From positions 186,001-250,000 of the forward strand of contig JAJVDF010000489.1 of assembly GCA_022410635.1 (NCBI GenBank): DNA of 64,000 nt, read 5' to 3'. Below, piece by piece: positions 1 to 11,392 of the stretch (within the stretch, counting starts at the first letter, position 1; each line of letters starts with the position of its first letter). A program made the translations under genes and the position numbers. The DNA comes from Tretioscincus oriximinensis. Lineage: Eukaryota; Chordata; Lepidosauria; Squamata; Gymnophthalmidae. The notes beneath the pieces were generated by a model, which saw only the letters and a program-made list of their open reading frames with translations, did no database searches and had not been told where the DNA came from.

Positions 1-715
1 TAAAAGAGATTCAAGAAGTTAAACTTGGTGGAAATATGATCTATATATTTTGGAATGAATTGGTCTTGACTAATTGAAAATGAACAAGCAAAAAGCATCT
101 ATTGCCTGTGATTTGCCTAAATAATTTTAACAAGAACTTTTAGGGAGTTGTGCTTTCTTATATCCTTTGGAGCACCTCAGTTTCCCTCATTAAATGCAAA
201 CAAACACTTCACAGAATTTGGTGTTTCCAGGGAGAGAGTTGCTGTTTAAGACTTTTAAACTTGACTGAGCATGAAATTAAAAAAACAAAAACCATCCAAA
301 GCACTCCCACAGGTGTTCAGATATATTCTACTCAGCATAGAAAGCATCAGACAATGCAGTTGTAAGATTTTTTAATATATATTTTTAAAAAACGTATATT
401 ATTTGTTGAGTTCAGGAGAATCAAATCAATTTGTTCTTGAAGTTCGAATACCGGTCTTCCCATCAAGATTACTGACATGTTCTATGGATTTTTGAAACTG
501 ACATTATATTCTATGGACTACATTTTGTTCTATGGACATACCCTTAATTACCAGATTGAAGAAGAGCTACATCAGTCAGGCAAAAAAATAAGTGACATGG
601 AGATGATGAGAAAGAAAATTGTCACCTGTTCACTCTCACCTTCAGCTGGGCAAAAATTCTCCTCTGTTTGAAGGAACTATTCCAGTTTTAATTGTTCAAT
701 TTTAATCTGTTTTAT
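1..715. other. Unique AT-rich sequence, no gene seen
   Basis: I see no exon, RNA gene or recognisable repeat here. The short open frames at 150-365 and 477-671 have no protein-like features and no splice context. Confidence 0.5.
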
Positions 716-786
716 GGGTTTTTTTTAATTTGATCCACCCAGACTCTTTTGGGTATAGGGTGAAATATAAATATAAATAAACAAAA
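716..786 (+). mobile_element. 3' tail of an L2-type LINE or CORE-SINE
   Basis: The stretch ends in a GGGTATAGGGTGAAATATAA-type motif followed by an AAATA-rich tail. This matches the 3' ends of the better preserved L2 at 7085-8027 and CORE-SINE at 14443-14694. Only the tail survives, so the parent could be either. Confidence 0.6.
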
Positions 787-1808
787 TTACTTTTCTATGA
801 GCAGTAATGACTTCTCTATGAAGAATGGTGAAAAAATAAGCTTTGGAATCAAGAAGGAACAGGTTAAAATAATCCTGGAAGGGCACATTTTCATTATCTT
901 CAATATTTGTGAATCAAGGTCCCATTCTTAAGGACTGTCTAAAGTAAAGATGCAATAGCATCCCAAAATTCTAATATTCTTTTTTTGGCTTGCTTCNTAA
1001 TAACGATATATTTTACGTTCTCGTTTTGGCAACCTTAAATAGCAATTCCCTATTTTTGCAAGATATAATACTGCTACTATAAGTAAGAAGAAACAATTCT
1101 GAGTTAAAATACAGACTTTTTCTCCTGGCAATTTTATTCCTTATACTGGGTGTTTGATGTTAATATTTTCACATCCCAGAAAAAGTCTACCATATAGGAT
1201 AAATCCCTCGTTTTGGGATTCCAGACAGTTTGGGCTATGACACTCTTGTTTGTTTTAGTAATGCAGTTCTGAACCATCTGCTTAATCATCTTGTTGTAAT
1301 TTTCTGTAAGAGTTCATGTGTTGTGAAAAAAGTATGACCTGTTCCCCAAATAAGTTACTAACATTGGTTGATTCTCCTTGATATCCAGAGTCCATTGTCC
1401 AGGGTATTATGGTAAATACTCTAAAACCTCAACATCTACATATCCTTTACTGTGGAATAATTGATCACGACAATTGAAAATGCTTCAGGCATTTGCTCTT
1501 GGGATGAAACTGGCAAAAACTCACACTCCTACTCAGACTAAATTCCTTATTCTTTGGCAAGATGTGAGAGTCCCTGTTCTGGAGGAATGCGATGCTCAAA
1601 AATGGCCACAATTTCACTTCTGTATTTATGACTTAGGTCATACTAAATATCAGGAGCGATTAGGTCTACAGGGATAAATGGAGGCAACAGATTCACAACG
1701 TCTTGAATGAGCAAAAATATTTGGGGNTTTTTTTGTTATTATTTAGGAGCAAGAAAATAAATATTTGTGGCAAATCCCACTTCAGACTGTGTGTTGCTTT
1801 ATAAAACA
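787..1808. other. Unique sequence, no gene seen
   Basis: Nothing recognised on either strand. The open frames at 928-1131 (minus) and 1474-1677 (plus) look like chance frames. Confidence 0.5.
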
Positions 1809-1833
1809 GCAACAACAACAACAACAAAACAAC

Positions 1834-1876
<43 letters not shown>
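1809..1876. repeat. (CAA)n then (TAA)n microsatellite
   Basis: A short CAA run passes directly into an uninterrupted run of TAA of about 45 bases. Read on the minus strand it gives a false polyleucine frame (1693-1902), which is not a gene. Confidence 0.95.
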
Positions 1877-1878
<2 letters not shown>

Positions 1879-3347
1879 GTAATAGTAGTAGTCAAAACAC
1901 ATTTTGCCAGTCCTATCAGGTGTGCTGCTCAGATTTCCTCACATCAAATGTTCCTATTTAGAACAATTTGGATGGTATGGATTGAATTAGTCATTAACTT
2001 AAATACATTATATAAAGTTGTAATATTTTTATCACAGGAAAAATAAAATTTATTCTCTAAATCGAAGCTAGTTTGTAACATGGTAATGGGGTAAAGAAGA
2101 CTAATAGTCATCCAAGGAAATAATTAGATACCTCAAGTGAATATTATTCTCTGCAAGCTTTTCTTTTCAGTTTAATCATTCTACAAAATGAATTTTATTA
2201 TGAGGTAGCTTTTGTTGCAAATTAGTAAAATGTTTAATAATTAGTACTCTCTGATTTCTAGTTTATTGCTCCATATAAAGGTTAATTAGCTTTGACTCAA
2301 GGAATAAAGTAGTTGCAACCAGTTATTATTTTTTTCAGATTCACTAGACAATTGATTTTAATTACTTTCCCTGTCGCTACACGGAAATTGTGACAAAGTG
2401 GATATAAGTTGGCAGTTTCCTTCCTTTTGTTCTTGGAAGTTTCCTTAATTTTTCCTTTTTAGGCATAAGGCTTCCTTTTCCTTTCCTTCAACATTTGAGA
2501 TAAATACAAAGATAAATACATGGTTACCCACCATCAGTAACTTATTCATGCACCTAAATCCCTACCTCTGATTAGTAAAGTTCACATTTTCATTATCAAT
2601 TGTTTTGTAAAACTGTCACTGGTTTGTTTGAAAAATATCATTCTGCTGTGTTGTGCGACACGTGTTTTATGTCAAATTGTTTTTATTGTTGTTTCCGTTA
2701 TTAATTTTTGGAGTTTTCATTATCTGCATCATTATTAGTAATAGCAACAGTATTATTAGTATTGCTGTTATCACTTTACTACTAGAAGAACAGCAGTTTG
2801 CTATTCTAGAAAACCGCAGGATGTTACTATATCCTGTTCACATGTATCTTCCTGTATCTATTTGTGTTTTCTTTTCTCTGCATGGAGGAAGTGATCAATC
2901 ACTTGAATGTTTTACTGCAGCCCCCTCTTGATAGAAAAGCGAGAGAACTGTAGGAAAGATGTTGGAACATTGTTGGGTTTGCATCCTGTGGGGCAGATTG
3001 CATTATTAGGCTAATGGTATTGTACAGGAGGAGAATATCTATGCTGCATTAAGGAAATGGAAAAACAGCCAATTGATAGTACATTTCTTTTGTGAAGTTG
3101 CATTACTTATGTGGTCATCAATAAAATTGTAATCCACTGTGATATATACTGTTAGGGCAATTAGTTTCATTGAAAAACTGTCTCAAAGTTATCACGGTAT
3201 CCTTTCTTTATTTCATATCTTTTTTTTCTTTATTCAATTTATTCTATCTAGGCTACAGGAGTTGAAGGATTTTTTCCCCTTTGTACTTGATATGTGCCAA
3301 ATGTTCTTTACATGTATTCACAACCTAATTTCTGCATTTCTCCACAG
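1877..3347. other. Unique sequence; would be intron if the 3348 exon is real
   Basis: AT-rich with no clear repeat. If 3348-3539 is a genuine terminal exon, this stretch is the end of its last intron. The final 25 bases carry a plausible branch point (ACCTAAT, about 3323-3329) and a pyrimidine-rich tract ending in CAG at 3347. I found no convincing upstream partner exon in the window. Confidence 0.4.
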
Positions 3348-3539
3348 GAGTTCAGACATGCCCTGAAGAATGGCTCAGAATCAAAACCCTGTCCATCTGC
3401 TGAAAGGCAAAAGGGACCATTGAGCTACAAGATGGCAATGCAGTTGCCTTGGCAACAAGGGGGATGGGTGCTGAAGATGCTGTCTCTAAGTGTGGCTCTC
3501 CTGGCAGCCTTTATTGCCTTTTACTACAGAGGTGTTTAA
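3348..3539 (+). CDS. Candidate 3'-terminal exon of an unrecognised protein with a C-terminal hydrophobic segment
   Basis: The exon would start right after a strong acceptor (TTTCTCCACAG, ending at 3347), in phase 0, and run 63 codons to a TAA at 3537-3539. The first ~40 residues are polar (Ser, Glu, Lys, Gln, with paired Gln and Gly). The last ~23 form a hydrophobic segment (WVLKMLSLSVALLAAFIAFYY) followed by Arg-Gly-Val, which would suit a tail-anchored or single-pass membrane protein. An AATAAA lies 91 bases after the stop. The other two frames close quickly. I do not recognise the family, so no function is assigned. The acceptor, open frame and polyadenylation signal are seen; that it is an exon is inferred. 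It could be an old retrocopy or a chance frame. Confidence 0.4.
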   Translation, partial: EFRHALKNGSESKPCPSAERQKGPLSYKMAMQLPWQQGGWVLKMLSLSVALLAAFIAFYYRGV

Positions 3540-3629
3540 GTAGAGAGCACAACTGAATGATGACCTCATCAAAAACAAAATTCCCTCCATAGAAATTTCA
3601 GAGGAAAATTTAACTTGTTAAGATAGTGG

Positions 3630-3635
3630 AATAAA
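3630..3635 (+). terminator. Possible polyadenylation signal of the candidate exon
   Basis: A canonical AATAAA sits 91 bases downstream of the stop codon at 3537-3539. A T-rich stretch follows within about 15 bases. AATAAA is common by chance in sequence this AT-rich, so it only supports the exon call through its position. Confidence 0.35.
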
Positions 3636-4041
3636 CTTAAGGTATTTTTTCATCAGAATGAAGAGATCAGCCATTATAGAAAATTTCCATACCCTTAATT
3701 ATTATTATTATTGTCAAACATGCAGATTTCTCTTTCTAAATAACGTTTTCATAATGACCATTAAATTAAAACTATTAAAAATTAAGTTATTAAACTATTT
3801 TTCTTAAGGTATTGGTTACCCCTTCTATTTGGAGCTTTAATAAACACCCTTTTTATTAAGCAGTTTTGTGTGTCATAACGAAATAATGAGTTCAAAAATT
3901 GCACGCACAGATGGTTAGGTTTGCGAACACCACTTACGCTGCATGGTCTTTTCTCATGATTTNGGAATGTCAGTAGTTAAGAGTACAAATTTAGGCAAAG
4001 CAATTAATTACACCACTGACTTTTCTTAAAACATGGAGACT

Positions 4042-4178
4042 AGGTTGACCAGATGATCCCCTTACGGGGAGGGGGGTGTTGAAAACCCGTTTTTTTTTTC
4101 CTCAGAAAAAACCGGGAGGCACCCCAAAAAAAGGGTTTTCAACCCCTCAAAAAATGGGGTCATCTGGTCAGCCTAAAT
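4042..4178. mobile_element. hAT-like MITE, family B (CCAGATGACCCC ends), copy 1
   Basis: The element begins AGGTTGACCAGATGATCCCC and ends with the inverted counterpart (GGGGTCATCTGGTCAGCCTA). It is flanked by a perfect 8-bp duplication, TGGAGACT, at 4034-4041 and 4179-4186. There is no coding capacity. Related copies lie at 23036-23117, 43034-43238 and 61134-61349. An 8-bp target duplication is characteristic of hAT elements; the superfamily call is inferred from that. Confidence 0.75.
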
Positions 4179-4186
4179 TGGAGACT

Positions 4187-6587
4187 CATACTAGGTAACA
4201 CAAAATCTAACAATGTAAAGGGGCCTCTTCCCAACCACCCTTATTCACTCTCATTTTAATGCTATCATCAGGTATTAGCTTATCTCTACTAAACAGTATT
4301 TTATAACTAGTAGTTATTGGAGGGTTGTAGGTCTTGGATGGGTACTACAAATAAGGACTGTTGTATTAACTTGAAAATAGTCAAACTTCAAATAGGCAGT
4401 AACTATTACACGGATTATCCAAGTGCACATAAGAACAAAAAAAATGCCTAGACTGTATAACCTGCCCAGTTCTCTTCCTTTCCTTCCTTTTCTCTCTTAA
4501 CTTAGGTTTCTTACTCTAACTTCAACAGCAGAGTCTACTCTGTAGCTCATTGCCCAAACATCACTTCCCTTTCTGTCCAGGAACAGTATAAAAACCATTT
4601 GTCCTAAGGGCCTGTGATACAGTTCTTTTGATCTGCCCATTTTTGTCTTTCATACTTCACTCTCTACTCGGCTCACCCAGCCTTCTGCCAGCTGGCTCAG
4701 AATTTCGCCTTGCACTGACTTCTCAGCCTTTCCCTAGTTGAGATAAGATATATCTAGATACAAACAGGAAAGAAACTGAACTGGGGGAGGGGGGATTTTA
4801 AGGAAATCAACATTAGTCCAACATTAGTCCACTGTAGCAAGTCGTACGGCTACATCCTTCTGGTTCACATTGATGTTGTGATAACGAAAAAAAGGACAGC
4901 AGGTATCAGTAACCACAGCTAAGCACACTCCCTTTTTTGGACAGCCTGGGAGGGCTGTTTGGTATTCCCTTACACCTTTAATGTCCATGCTTTTATTCCT
5001 ATAAAGTTCCTGGTTTCTGTGTCACACCTGGGCTGAGCCCCCAAGCTGCTAGCACAGAAGGGAAAATAAAGCTAACACATGGGGAAGGACAAATAGGCAG
5101 GGCCTAGTCAGCTCAATCCTCCCTTCTCTTCTTCCCCAAATACCATATTCCTCAATCTTCTCCCCTTGGCTAGATTCTCTCTTCTCTTGAACAAAAGCAT
5201 GCTGGGCTCTGCCTCAAGGTTACAGCTGCACTTACTTCCTGCTCCATCTCAGCTTGCTGAATGGGAGGGAGGGTTGCTGGNATTTCGGAGAAGAAAGCAG
5301 GGCCAAAATGAAAAAGAAATGTAGTCCTGGTGCAGACCAAATCCACACCATGCTCTCAAAGCTCACACAAGCTTCATGTTGGATGCTAAGGCCTGGCTGA
5401 GCTAGGAGAAACAGATCCGAAGCTTGGAACCTCTGGGAAACACATTTTGGCATTCTACCCAAGTTCCTTCCCTGGTAGCGTACAGGCAAAGGTGCCTCTG
5501 CACAGCATATCTCCTTGTTTAGGATCAGAGCATGATGGTCCATCCAATAGTCATGATTAAACATTAATCCCTGTAATTGCAACCAGGGCCAGATACTTAA
5601 AATGCAAATTCTTAAACCAAATTAAGAATCCCTGCAAATAAAGACCTAAATATACACAATTTGGAGAGGGAAGATTTGAAGGAAAAATCAAACAATCGTA
5701 ATATAAAGTTCAAGGAAATTACCAATTATCAGGTAGATGTGCAATATTCTAGTTGGGAATTTAAACATCATTGCAAGTTTGGCATCCTTTATCAGGGATC
5801 AGAGCATTTCCAAAGTCCTTTCTGATTGATGTACAAATTCCATTTCTCCTACATTTAGTTTATCTTCTAGTTCAAGGAACATCTGAGATTTTTTAATTGA
5901 ATTGAAACAGAAGCTTCCTTTGGTGATGCAATCAAGGCTTGTTTGAAGCATCTTAATTTTGGCAGAACGTTTCTTTACTATCAGTACATGGAGCTTAAGC
6001 AAAAGCTTGAGGGACCCTTGACAAAAAGATTGTCATTTCTGTTTATAGACTTCTTAATACTAGGTGAATGTAGCATTGTACATGNAAGTGTCTTTTACTT
6101 TTGCTTGCCTTCTATTGTAATTAAGGTATTTGAGCAGCTCTTCATGTCACTAATTGAAAGCAAGCTTCAAAGCTACTGGCAATGAACAGATTATGTCCCA
6201 ATAGGGTATTACTGGATTATGGAGACTGCCATTACCACAAAAGTAGTTGCTGAGGAGAAGGCAGACAAAGGGGAGGGTCAAAACCAGTGGCTATTGGTCA
6301 ATTTTGATGTTGTTCCCAAGTACATGTTCCCACTCTTTCTTTTTATTTTACTTGGGGGTGTGTGTGTGCAGAAGGATCCAAACCAGCAGGAGAAAAAAAA
6401 TGACTGTGCCTGTCTTGGCCCAGAAAGGAGAATGCAGCACAGAAGGGGGGGGGGGGAGAAGCAGCAGCCCACCTAGCCCCCTTTCCCAGGATTTCAAGGA
6501 AATTACAATTTGGGTGCAGAATATCTAGCCATCAGAGTTTCTTCTGGCTGGTCAGACATTCCATAAAGAGAAACAGAAGTCACTCCA
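4187..6587. other. Unique sequence, no gene seen
   Basis: About 2.4 kb without a recognised repeat or exon. The 116-codon minus-strand frame at 5232-5582 has no domain or splice context. Short G and A runs occur near 6376-6455. Confidence 0.45.
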
Positions 6588-6680
6588 AGTTCTTGGGATG
6601 GTTTAATACTGCATCGAGCAGGGGGTTGGACCTGATGACCCTGGAGGTCCCTTCCAACTCTATGATTCTATGATTCTACA
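6588..6680 (+). mobile_element. CR1 LINE, 3' end (ATTCTATG-type tail)
   Basis: The diagnostic CR1 3' end is present: GGAGGTCCCTTCCAACTC followed by two copies of the octamer TATGATTC. Upstream CR1 sequence is decayed and cannot be followed past about 6588. It is severely 5'-truncated, as is usual for CR1. Confidence 0.85.
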
Positions 6681-7084
6681 GTCCCTATCAGATTAGAAAA
6701 CTTGGTTTAGAGAAGAGGAAAAAAGCCCATTATTCATGCTCCTTTTCTCCCAAGCAGATTATTTTCTGCCAGTAGGAATGCAGCTTAACACACACTGTTT
6801 ACTCCTGACTTCTGTTGTCTTCTCAACTCTTTAATATTGGCCAGTAATAAGTTTTTAACCATCTACACTGTTCATATTATAAATAATCTCCCCAATTCAG
6901 TTCAGTTACATATCCATCTGACCTCTGCCAGTCCAACTTAATCAGATTTCTATTACGGATTAATAGAAACTGGATTTTTTTGCTAACCCAAGAAGATGAC
7001 ANCCCATAATATTTTGGCTCAGGAGAAATACCAAGATGTTAGTGCAAAGATACTAAAAACAACAACTAAATTCCATCTGAATCA
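6681..7084. other. Unique sequence between CR1 tail and L2
   Basis: Nothing recognised. The stretch is AT-rich, with one ambiguous base at 7002. Confidence 0.45.
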
Positions 7085-8027
7085 GGAGAGGCGGTTGAAG
7101 TGCTTGACAGTTGCCTGGAGGCAGTGATGGGCTGGATGAGGGCCAACAAATTGAAGCTGAATCCAGACAAGACGGAGGTGCTGTGTGTGTCTTCATCCCG
7201 GGTCCATGAAGTGAGTAGGCACCCTGTCCTGGATGGGGTTGAATTGCCCTATAAGGGACAGTTGCGAAATCTAGGGGTGCTTCTGGATCCTTCACTGGCA
7301 CGTGAAGATCAGGTGGAGGTGGTGGCCAGGATTGCCTATTTCCAGCTACGTCTAGCCTGCAAGTTGCGGCCACTTCTGGTCAGGGATGATCTGGCCACAG
7401 TGATCCATGCTCTGGTAACTTCCAGGTTGGACTATTGTAACACACTCTATATGGGGCTGCCCTTGAAAATGGTACGGAAGCTGCAACTGATGCAGAATGC
7501 AGCCGCTAGACTGCTGACCGGAACAGCTGGCCGGACACACATCACGCCGATCTTGAAAGAATTGCACTGGCTGCCAATTTGCTACTGAGCCCAGTTTAAG
7601 GTATTAACTCTAACCTTTAAAGTCTTACGTAACTTGGGCCCCAAATATCTAAAGGAACGGCTTCTCACATATGAGCCTGCTCGTGCCCTAAGATCTGCAG
7701 GGGAGGCCCTCCTGACTGTACCACCACCCTCAGTGGCAGAGAGGGTAGGAACCCGGAATAGGGCCTTCTCTGGGGCAGCCCCCAGACTATGGAATAGTCT
7801 CCCCCTTGAGGTGCGTCAATCACCATCTCTGTGCACTTTCAGAAAATGCTTAAAGACGCACCTCTTTGGCCTGGTCTTTGGCTAAAAAACCACTGTCTCC
7901 TCCCCATTTTTAGAAAAGGCTGTTTTTAATGTGTTAAAATGATGGTTTTATTGTTAACCGCCCTGAGACCTATGGGTATAGGGCGGTATAAAAATGTAAA
8001 TAAATAAATAAAATAAAATAAAATAAA
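7085..8027 (+). mobile_element. 5'-truncated L2-clade LINE: reverse transcriptase C-terminal part, 3' UTR and A-rich tail
   Basis: One frame (7100-7885) reads for about 260 residues as the C-terminal half of an L2-type reverse transcriptase. Landmarks are KLKLNPDKTEVL, SRLDYCNTLYMGLP, QNAAARLLTG, LHWLP, and near the end LWNSLPLEVR and THLFGL. The frame is broken only once, by TGA at 7586-7588 where the family normally has Arg; CGA to TGA is a typical CpG decay. The endonuclease and RT catalytic core are missing through 5' truncation. The 3' UTR ends in the CCGCCCTGAGACC / GGGCGGTATAAA pair and an (AAATA)n tail. One nonsense change in over 780 bases suggests a fairly young insertion. The element is now inactive. 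Confidence 0.9.
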
Positions 8028-8199
8028 TAGCACTGTCACTAAGGAGATGATCTCTCACCTGGGAGATGGCATTTCAAAGCCCTGGGTTGGACGTGAGGAA
8101 GGGTGAGCACCTTCTACTAGCCTGTAACTAATCAATCCAGTTATTCGAAAGAAAGAATTGCACAAAATTGCAACTGAGACTAGATAAAAAAATTCTTCT
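8028..8199 (+). mobile_element. tRNA-headed SINE (family S), internally deleted copy
   Basis: It aligns with the fuller copies at 27858-28175 and 36140-36453: a decayed A box (TAGCACTGTCACT), CTGGGAGATGGC, a decayed B box (TTTCAAAGCCC), GGGTGAGCACCTTCTACTAG, then ATTCGAAAG. The middle body before the TTC tail is missing. It starts exactly where the L2 A-rich tail ends, so it probably inserted into that tail. Confidence 0.75.
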
Positions 8200-8243
8200 T
8201 GTTCTTCTTCATCATCATTATCATCATCATCATTATCATCATC
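8200..8243. repeat. (TTC)n/(ATC)n microsatellite tail of the SINE
   Basis: TTC-rich sequence grades into imperfect ATC repeats. It continues the SINE's simple-repeat tail. Confidence 0.85.
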
Positions 8244-9188
8244 GAGACTAGCTATGCATTCAGATTATCCATCTTTGCGCAAAATTTTTGCCCTATCTAA
8301 ACAAATAGATGTAAATATCTTCTATAAGCTAGCTAAAAACAACCAGCTTTTTCTTATGAAACAGTGCACAGTACCCAGGGTGTATATATCAGACAGTAGG
8401 AATAGAACCTTTTGAAGAATGTTCAGCCACTTCTGTCACATTTCTGCCTGCAGGTTTTTGAACATCTGACAGTCCCTGTTAATTTAGTCTCACTTTCCAG
8501 TTCAGCTTCCCGTATGGAAAGCCGGAGTGATTTTTGAATAACAGCAAGCAATATTTAAAGTGGCAGCAACTGGCAATTCTGATACTGAGCTTGGTTATAA
8601 CCATTACCCAGAATTCCTTCGTTCTTTTTGAGAAGCAATTACAATTTCACAGGTTGGAATTAAAATTCCCTGCAGTATGCAATAGAGTAACAAACTGTCA
8701 AAGTGATTTCAAGCTGCTAATCTCTCACTGCGGAATGAGTGAAAATAGAATTCCTCATACCCTGTGCACAGGGCTGACAACTTAAAAAGCTCCAGATTTC
8801 CAGTGCATCTGAATACATGTGGGAGAGCAGCATGGTCTACCCACACACAGGGTGTTCTTAATATGTTTTTTAAAAGCCTACATATGTATATTTTAAAATT
8901 TTGTTTGGAAATGGAAGGAGACACAAAGACTGTTTCACTCATTCTATAGAATACAGTATTCTCTGTGCAGTCAGAGTCTGATAATTTTACCTGTTGGTAC
9001 CTCCCAAGCTGGTGTCATTTAAGAAATAAATTTATATTCAGTTAACAATTATTCTAGTATAAATATCCTCAGTTTACAAGGTACAATAAGAGACAGAATT
9101 CTATGTGTGTATGTATGTATGTATGTATGTATACCCAATGATTCTGCTTTGATTTATTGTTGGGTATTGTTGTGATAATAATACTCAA
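8244..9188. other. Unique sequence with a short (GTAT)n run
   Basis: No gene is visible. A GTAT microsatellite of about 25 bases lies at 9108-9132. Confidence 0.5.
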
Positions 9189-9566
9189 TGTAAGAATCCA
9201 TGTAGAAAATGAATTTGCTCCAAGATGTTAACAGCCTAAAGGTGTTTGCTAGGTTGGTAAGGAATAGAGCTAATAGGGACTGAATCCAAATGCTAATGAA
9301 TGCAGCAAAGCTAATTGAATTTCTGAATCTAAGGCCCTGATTTGCACTTACTTGAGCTGATCCAGTTATTATTAGTATTCTTACTAATAATGTAAGAATC
9401 CATGTAGAAAATGAATTTGCTCCAAGATTTTAACAGCCTAAAGGTGTTTGCTAGGTTGGTGAGGAGTAGAGATAATAGGGATTGAATCCAAATGCTAACG
9501 AATGCAGCAAAGCCAACTGAATTTCTGAATCTAAGGCCTGATTTGCACNTACTTGAGCTGATCCAC
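9189..9566. repeat. Direct tandem duplication, period 202 bp
   Basis: The segment 9189-9366 recurs at 9391-9566 with few substitutions. Both start TGTAAGAATCCATGTAG and end near GAGCTGATCCA. The copies are joined by a short AT-rich linker containing TTATTATTAGTATTCTTACT. No mobile-element hallmark is seen, so a local segmental duplication is the simplest reading. The minus-strand frame at 9329-9574 merely crosses the junction. Confidence 0.9.
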
Positions 9567-11060
9567 TTTAGCAAAAATGGATTACAGTAGCTTCGTCCTT
9601 AACAGCAGAAATCCTCAGTATTTCCAAAGAGGCTTTAAGGCACTTATTTAAGTGTCTTAAGTCTCTCCTCTGCACAAACAAAATGACATGAGAAGAAACC
9701 CCATGTGGAATTCATCTTCATGTTCTGTGCTAGTTCAAAATGCTTGTCGACAAAACCTTTCCATTGGATGGTTCTGTTCAATCACTTCTGAGCCAAAATA
9801 CACTGGGAAGCTGCCTTAGCATGCAGGTAACAATATGTGTTCCCTTAGCATTAAAACCCCAAGAAGCCTGTTGACATACAGGAGCCCATCACCTATCACT
9901 TCAAACCCTATTCCAGAAAACAAGCTCTGAAATTAGGGCTATGTACCAGATTGNACTCCTTATGCCCCTACTTCATTAATCACAAAAATAGAAAATGTGC
10001 ATATTTTAGGCTAACGTAGTAGAGATCTACCATGTAAATATACATTTATTTCACGATTTACACCAAAAGTCCCAGGTGAGTTACAATGTTAATAAAAACA
10101 ATAAAAGCCAATGTACTAAAACGTAATTAACATATAAACCAATTGCTTAAACTCTGGGATACACATGGCCCCTTAATTCACAGTTATGAAGGTAGCAGCT
10201 TTTCCTCAGCAGCATCATTATTTCCCCCAGAGGCATGAAAGAGGAGATCTTGAAGACAGCCTTGAATAACGGGATGTTCAATAGCACAGTATACCAGAGC
10301 AGGCCTGAAAAGAAATTAGCCAAGCTGGCTATAGTAATAAGAAACAAGCACCATAAATAGACTATTCCGTCCTTCCGCTTTCACTTCATAGCAAAGCCAA
10401 GTGTTGCTTCTCCTACTTCAGGTGTTTGATAGGCAAAATATCACATCACGTTCTAGACAATGAAATGAAGGGGGATATAAAATGCAGAAATGCTTGACGT
10501 TGTTATCATAAATAACCTACACTTTATATTTGTATTTCGTTCTGTACAAAGTAATCCTGGCAGGGGTTCTGTTGTACATTTTAGCAGCCAGAGGTTTCCC
10601 TACAGCCTGCAGAGTTTGGGCATAGCTGAAAGGCTAATGGATACACTTTAACTGTTGCTGCTGTGCCTTGTGAATACTAATGAAGTTTCAACAATTAAGA
10701 TGCAGTTCCCTGCACACAGCAAACACAACAAAACAGAGCAGCAATCATGCAAGCAATTCTATTTTTCCTTCCCTTCAGAAAGGATAGCCAGAGGAAGACT
10801 GGCTGTGAATATCCTCTTTTCCGTGAAGAAAATTACAATCTTCATTCACTCTACAATCTTCCACATTCTACTGGTACAAACCAAAATACGGTATACAGTA
10901 CAGACACTGTGCAGTAAGCTCTTATTTCATTTACTCTTCTCTACTTCCTCATGTCAAGGTTGCTTTACTACATTTTAAAGACTATACATTTTGGAGGTAG
11001 GAACCTATCTTTAATTTTTGGGGGGGAAGCTGCTAAAACGTTTACATTCGGCAAGGGGGA
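9567..11060. other. Mostly unique sequence; possible antisense LINE tail at about 10048-10140
   Basis: No exon is recognised. The stretch 10048-10140 (ending in ACAATAAAAGCC after CCCAGGTGAGTTACAATG) vaguely resembles the complement of an L2-type 3' end, but it is too decayed to be sure. Confidence 0.35.
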
Positions 11061-11392
11061 GTTGTAACACTTTGGAGACTAAAAAGAGGAAGTCAATTTC
11101 AGAGAAATAGCCGTGTTAGTCTAGCAGAAAGTCCAGCAAAGGAGCTAGCAGGACTTTGAGACTAACTTGAGAAAAGTGGTTGGCATAAGCTTTCATAGAC
11201 ACGTCTACTTCTTCAGATGCATCTGAAGAAGTAGACCTGTCTACGAAAGCTTATGCCAACCACATTTCTCAAGTTAGTCTCAAAGTGCTGCTAGCTCCTT
11301 TGCTAAAAAGAGGAAGGTAGGCAACATAAGCTTTTGTAGACAACTCTACTTATGCTACCTCATACTGCTTACTTTCCTCTTGCCAGTCTCCA
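11061..11392. mobile_element. Older inverted-repeat element interrupted by a family P palindrome
   Basis: Outer arms 11061-11092 and 11305-11392 are inverted relatives (ACACTTTGGAGACT with AGTCTCCAAAGTGCT). They resemble family P in wording (CATAAGCTTTTGTAGAC). The inner palindrome 11093-11304 sits between them, flanked by a duplication of the outer element's own sequence. The older element was therefore in place first. Confidence 0.6.
11093..11304. mobile_element. Palindromic element, family P, copy 1
   Basis: Two near-perfect inverted arms meet at TCTTCAGATGCATCTGAAGA. Each arm carries GCTTTCATAGAC or its complement and CTAGCAGGACTTTGAGACTA or its complement. The outer motif AGAAATAGCCGTGTTAGTCT is present at the left end only. 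Flanks are a perfect 14-bp duplication, CTAAAAAGAGGAAG (11079-11092 and 11303-11316; the last CT is shared with the element end). There is no coding capacity. Confidence 0.8.

Noticed and set aside
1693..1902. Polyleucine minus-strand frame
   Set aside because: It is a translation of the TAA microsatellite.
7053..7373. Minus-strand frame of 106 codons
   Set aside because: It is the antisense shadow of the L2 reverse transcriptase frame.
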